From Natrinema longum (lineage in GTDB: Archaea > Halobacteriota > Halobacteria > Halobacteriales > Natrialbaceae): a DNA stretch of 64,000 bases. Both the position numbers and the translations under genes were made by a program. The notes beneath the pieces are model-generated. The model was not told the origin of the DNA. It saw only the letters and a list, made by a program, of their open reading frames with translations, and searched no databases. Location of the stretch: positions 2,170,001 to 2,234,000 of the forward strand of contig NZ_CP071463.1 in the NCBI RefSeq assembly GCF_017352095.1, in the 5' to 3' direction. Shown here piece after piece: positions 62,836 through 64,000 of the stretch (position 1 is the stretch's first letter; each line of letters begins with the position of its first letter).

Positions 62836-62854
62836 CTCGAGAAGTTCGAGTAAC
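62836..62854 (+). repeat. 19-bp direct repeat, right copy
   Basis: Same 19 bp as at 62114-62132. Translation in the gene's frame gives ALEKFE and stop, against LLEKFE and stop in the gene. The bases before it do not match the gene. Confidence 0.6.
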
Positions 62855-62913
62855 CTTCGCGTCCCGGTGCTACGTGACTTCCCGACGGTCCCACCGATCG
62901 GTCGTCGTCGCTG

Positions 62914-63234
62914 TCATTCGTGCCAGTCCAGAATCCGCTGTTTCCCCCACTGTTCGTCCTCGTCGCTCGACTGCCCGGTGACCTCAGTGAGCGAGTCGGC
63001 ATCCTGGTCCTCGAGGAACGCGGCGAGTTCGTCGACGTACGCCGCGACGGCCTCGAGCGTCTCCGCGTCTTGCAGCGCGAACGCCTCTTTGGTCGTATCG
63101 GGCATCCCGTCGGGTGCCACGTACGTTTCTTTCCGGGCGTAGTCGCCGATTCCTCGCAGGGTCTCCGGCGGGAGGTCGTCGAACTGCTCGCTCAAGAAGT
63201 CGGGAATCACGTCCGGTGGGGTCGGTGATGTCAT
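62914..63234 (-). CDS. Haloarchaeal protein of unknown function, 106 aa
   Basis: A 106-residue acidic helical protein (PPDVIPDFLSEQFDDLPPET, VAAYVDELAAFLEDQDADSL) ending QRILDWHE. No family recognised. A dense AT run (TTATATTAATTTA) lies immediately upstream and is its likely promoter. It is divergent from the Orc1/Cdc6 gene. Confidence 0.7.
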   Translation of the reverse strand: MTSPTPPDVIPDFLSEQFDDLPPETLRGIGDYARKETYVAPDGMPDTTKEAFALQDAETLEAVAAYVDELAAFLEDQDADSLTEVTGQSSDEDEQWGKQRILDWHE

Positions 63235-63365
63235 CGGTATTCCCTAAATTAATATAATGTATATTGAGTCTTGTGGGCGTGTCGTATTGTAACCTATACC
63301 ATGATCGTCCGAGCGCAGAACGGGCCACCGAACCATTAAGACGCTGCGGAAGCAGGGTGAAAGTG

Positions 63366-64000
63366 ATGGGAGACGACCCCGAGGAGGGGATGTTGTCGTG
63401 GGACGAATCCGTGTTCCGCAACGAGCACGTCTTCGAAATCGACTACGTCCCCGAGACGTTCAAGCACCGCGAGGGCCAGACCCAGAGCCTGACCTACGCC
63501 TTGCGTCCGGCGGTGCGGGGGTCGCGACCGCTGAACGTCGTGGTTCGGGGACCGCCGGGCACCGGAAAGACGACGGCGATCCAGAAGCTCTTCGACGAGG
63601 TGGGGGCCCAGACGAGCGACGTTCGGACGATCCGGGTCAACTGTCAGGTCAACGCCACCCGGTACTCGGTGTTCTCGCGGCTCTTCGAGGGGACGTTCGA
63701 CTACGAACCGCCCTCGTCAGGGATCTCGTTCAAGAAACTGTTCGGCCAGATCGCCGAGAAACTCGTCGAGGAGGACAGGGTCCTCGTCGTCGCGCTCGAC
63801 GACATCAACTACCTCTTCTACGAGAACGAAGCGTCGGATACGCTCTACTCGCTGTTGCGCGCCCACGAGGAGTATCCCGGCGCGAAGATCGGCGTTATCG
63901 TGGTCTCCTCGGACCCCGCACTAGACGTGATCGACGAACTCGACTCGCGGGTCCAGAGCGTCTTCAGACCGGAGGACGTCTACTTCCCGGTCTACGACCA
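63366..64000 (+). CDS. Orc1/Cdc6 family replication protein (5' part, truncated by window edge)
   Basis: 211 residues are visible: AAA+ Walker A GPPGTGKT at 62-69, Walker B VVALDDINYLF near 146, and the lead-in VFRNEHVFEIDYVPETFKHR typical of archaeal Orc1/Cdc6. These bind origin recognition boxes and load MCM. Haloarchaea have many Orc paralogues; this may be origin-linked or an orphan, and no clear origin box is seen in the 130 bp upstream. An ATTAAG box about 30 nt before the ATG supports the start. Confidence 0.92.
   Translation, partial: MGDDPEEGMLSWDESVFRNEHVFEIDYVPETFKHREGQTQSLTYALRPAVRGSRPLNVVVRGPPGTGKTTAIQKLFDEVGAQTSDVRTIRVNCQVNATRYSVFSRLFEGTFDYEPPSSGISFKKLFGQIAEKLVEEDRVLVVALDDINYLFYENEASDTLYSLLRAHEEYPGAKIGVIVVSSDPALDVIDELDSRVQSVFRPEDVYFPVYD

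Noticed and set aside
63235-63365. Possible replication origin beside the Orc1/Cdc6 gene
   Set aside because: The AT-rich stretch is short and is explained by two promoters; I see no repeated, oriented origin-box-like motifs with G-runs. The other side of the gene is outside the window, so an origin there cannot be excluded.

Overview
The window is chromosomal DNA from an extremely halophilic archaeon (class Halobacteria). The evidence is strongly acidic proteins, GC-rich DNA very dense in the hexamer CTCGAG, archaeal information-processing genes (TFB, an Orc1/Cdc6 protein, CetZ), archaeal routes to aromatic amino acids, and many genes with a TATA-like box about 25-33 nt before the start codon, as expected for leaderless transcripts. 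The CTCGAG density suggests a Natrinema/Haloterrigena-like member of the Natrialbaceae; that genus-level guess is inference. Most of the window is ordinary core genome.

Layout. 1-4.1 kb: a truncated helix-hairpin-helix protein, small ORFs, an OsmC protein, a FilR1-like regulator and dph6. 4.1-10 kb: DUF373 membrane protein, SppA protease, ATP-grasp ligase, DUF5791 protein and a CetZ tubulin. 10.5-17.4 kb: coiled-coil protein, SDR protein, membrane-anchored DHH phosphoesterase, zinc-finger protein, glycosyltransferase, Nudix hydrolase and an MGMT-fold protein with no catalytic cysteine. 17.6-29 kb: an aromatic amino-acid block (trpCBA plus ADH synthase, then AroB' and AroD) interleaved with a CDF transporter, a SprT-like protease, a HAD protein and a CARF-type regulator. 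29-46 kb: TFB, DUF84 phosphatase, SPFH/NfeD pair, GMC oxidoreductase, AIM24, Na/Ca exchanger, stress proteins, a Rieske protein, a receiver protein, HAD hydrolases and a predicted PD-(D/E)XK nuclease. 46.2-48.7 kb: a small accessory island with a PhiH1-like repressor and a winged-helix/PemK-MazF toxin-antitoxin pair lying between two decayed copies of one gene. 48.7-64 kb: PCD, CDF, phosphodiesterase, threonine aldolase, M29 aminopeptidase, LarE, DUF368 transporter, a MutS-family ATPase and the start of an Orc1/Cdc6 gene.

The most unusual signals are between genes. First, dph6 and the M29 aminopeptidase gene are each followed by a similar short element (shared cores TTTTTGCGCGA and CCGAGCGGAAAAAG) and then by a second copy of the last ~100 bp of the same gene. 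The MutS-family gene end also recurs, as a 19-bp direct repeat beyond a small membrane-protein gene. Second, a hairpin-forming repeat of about 80 bp occurs in about six gaps, mostly between convergent genes, with paired changes in the stem. Third, the trpC promoter carries TGTACA boxes with GTAC cores spaced exactly 10 bp apart, resembling the TRP boxes bound by TrpY in methanogens. Several perfect inverted repeats sit on likely core promoters. I saw no CRISPR array, rRNA, tRNA or intact insertion sequence.
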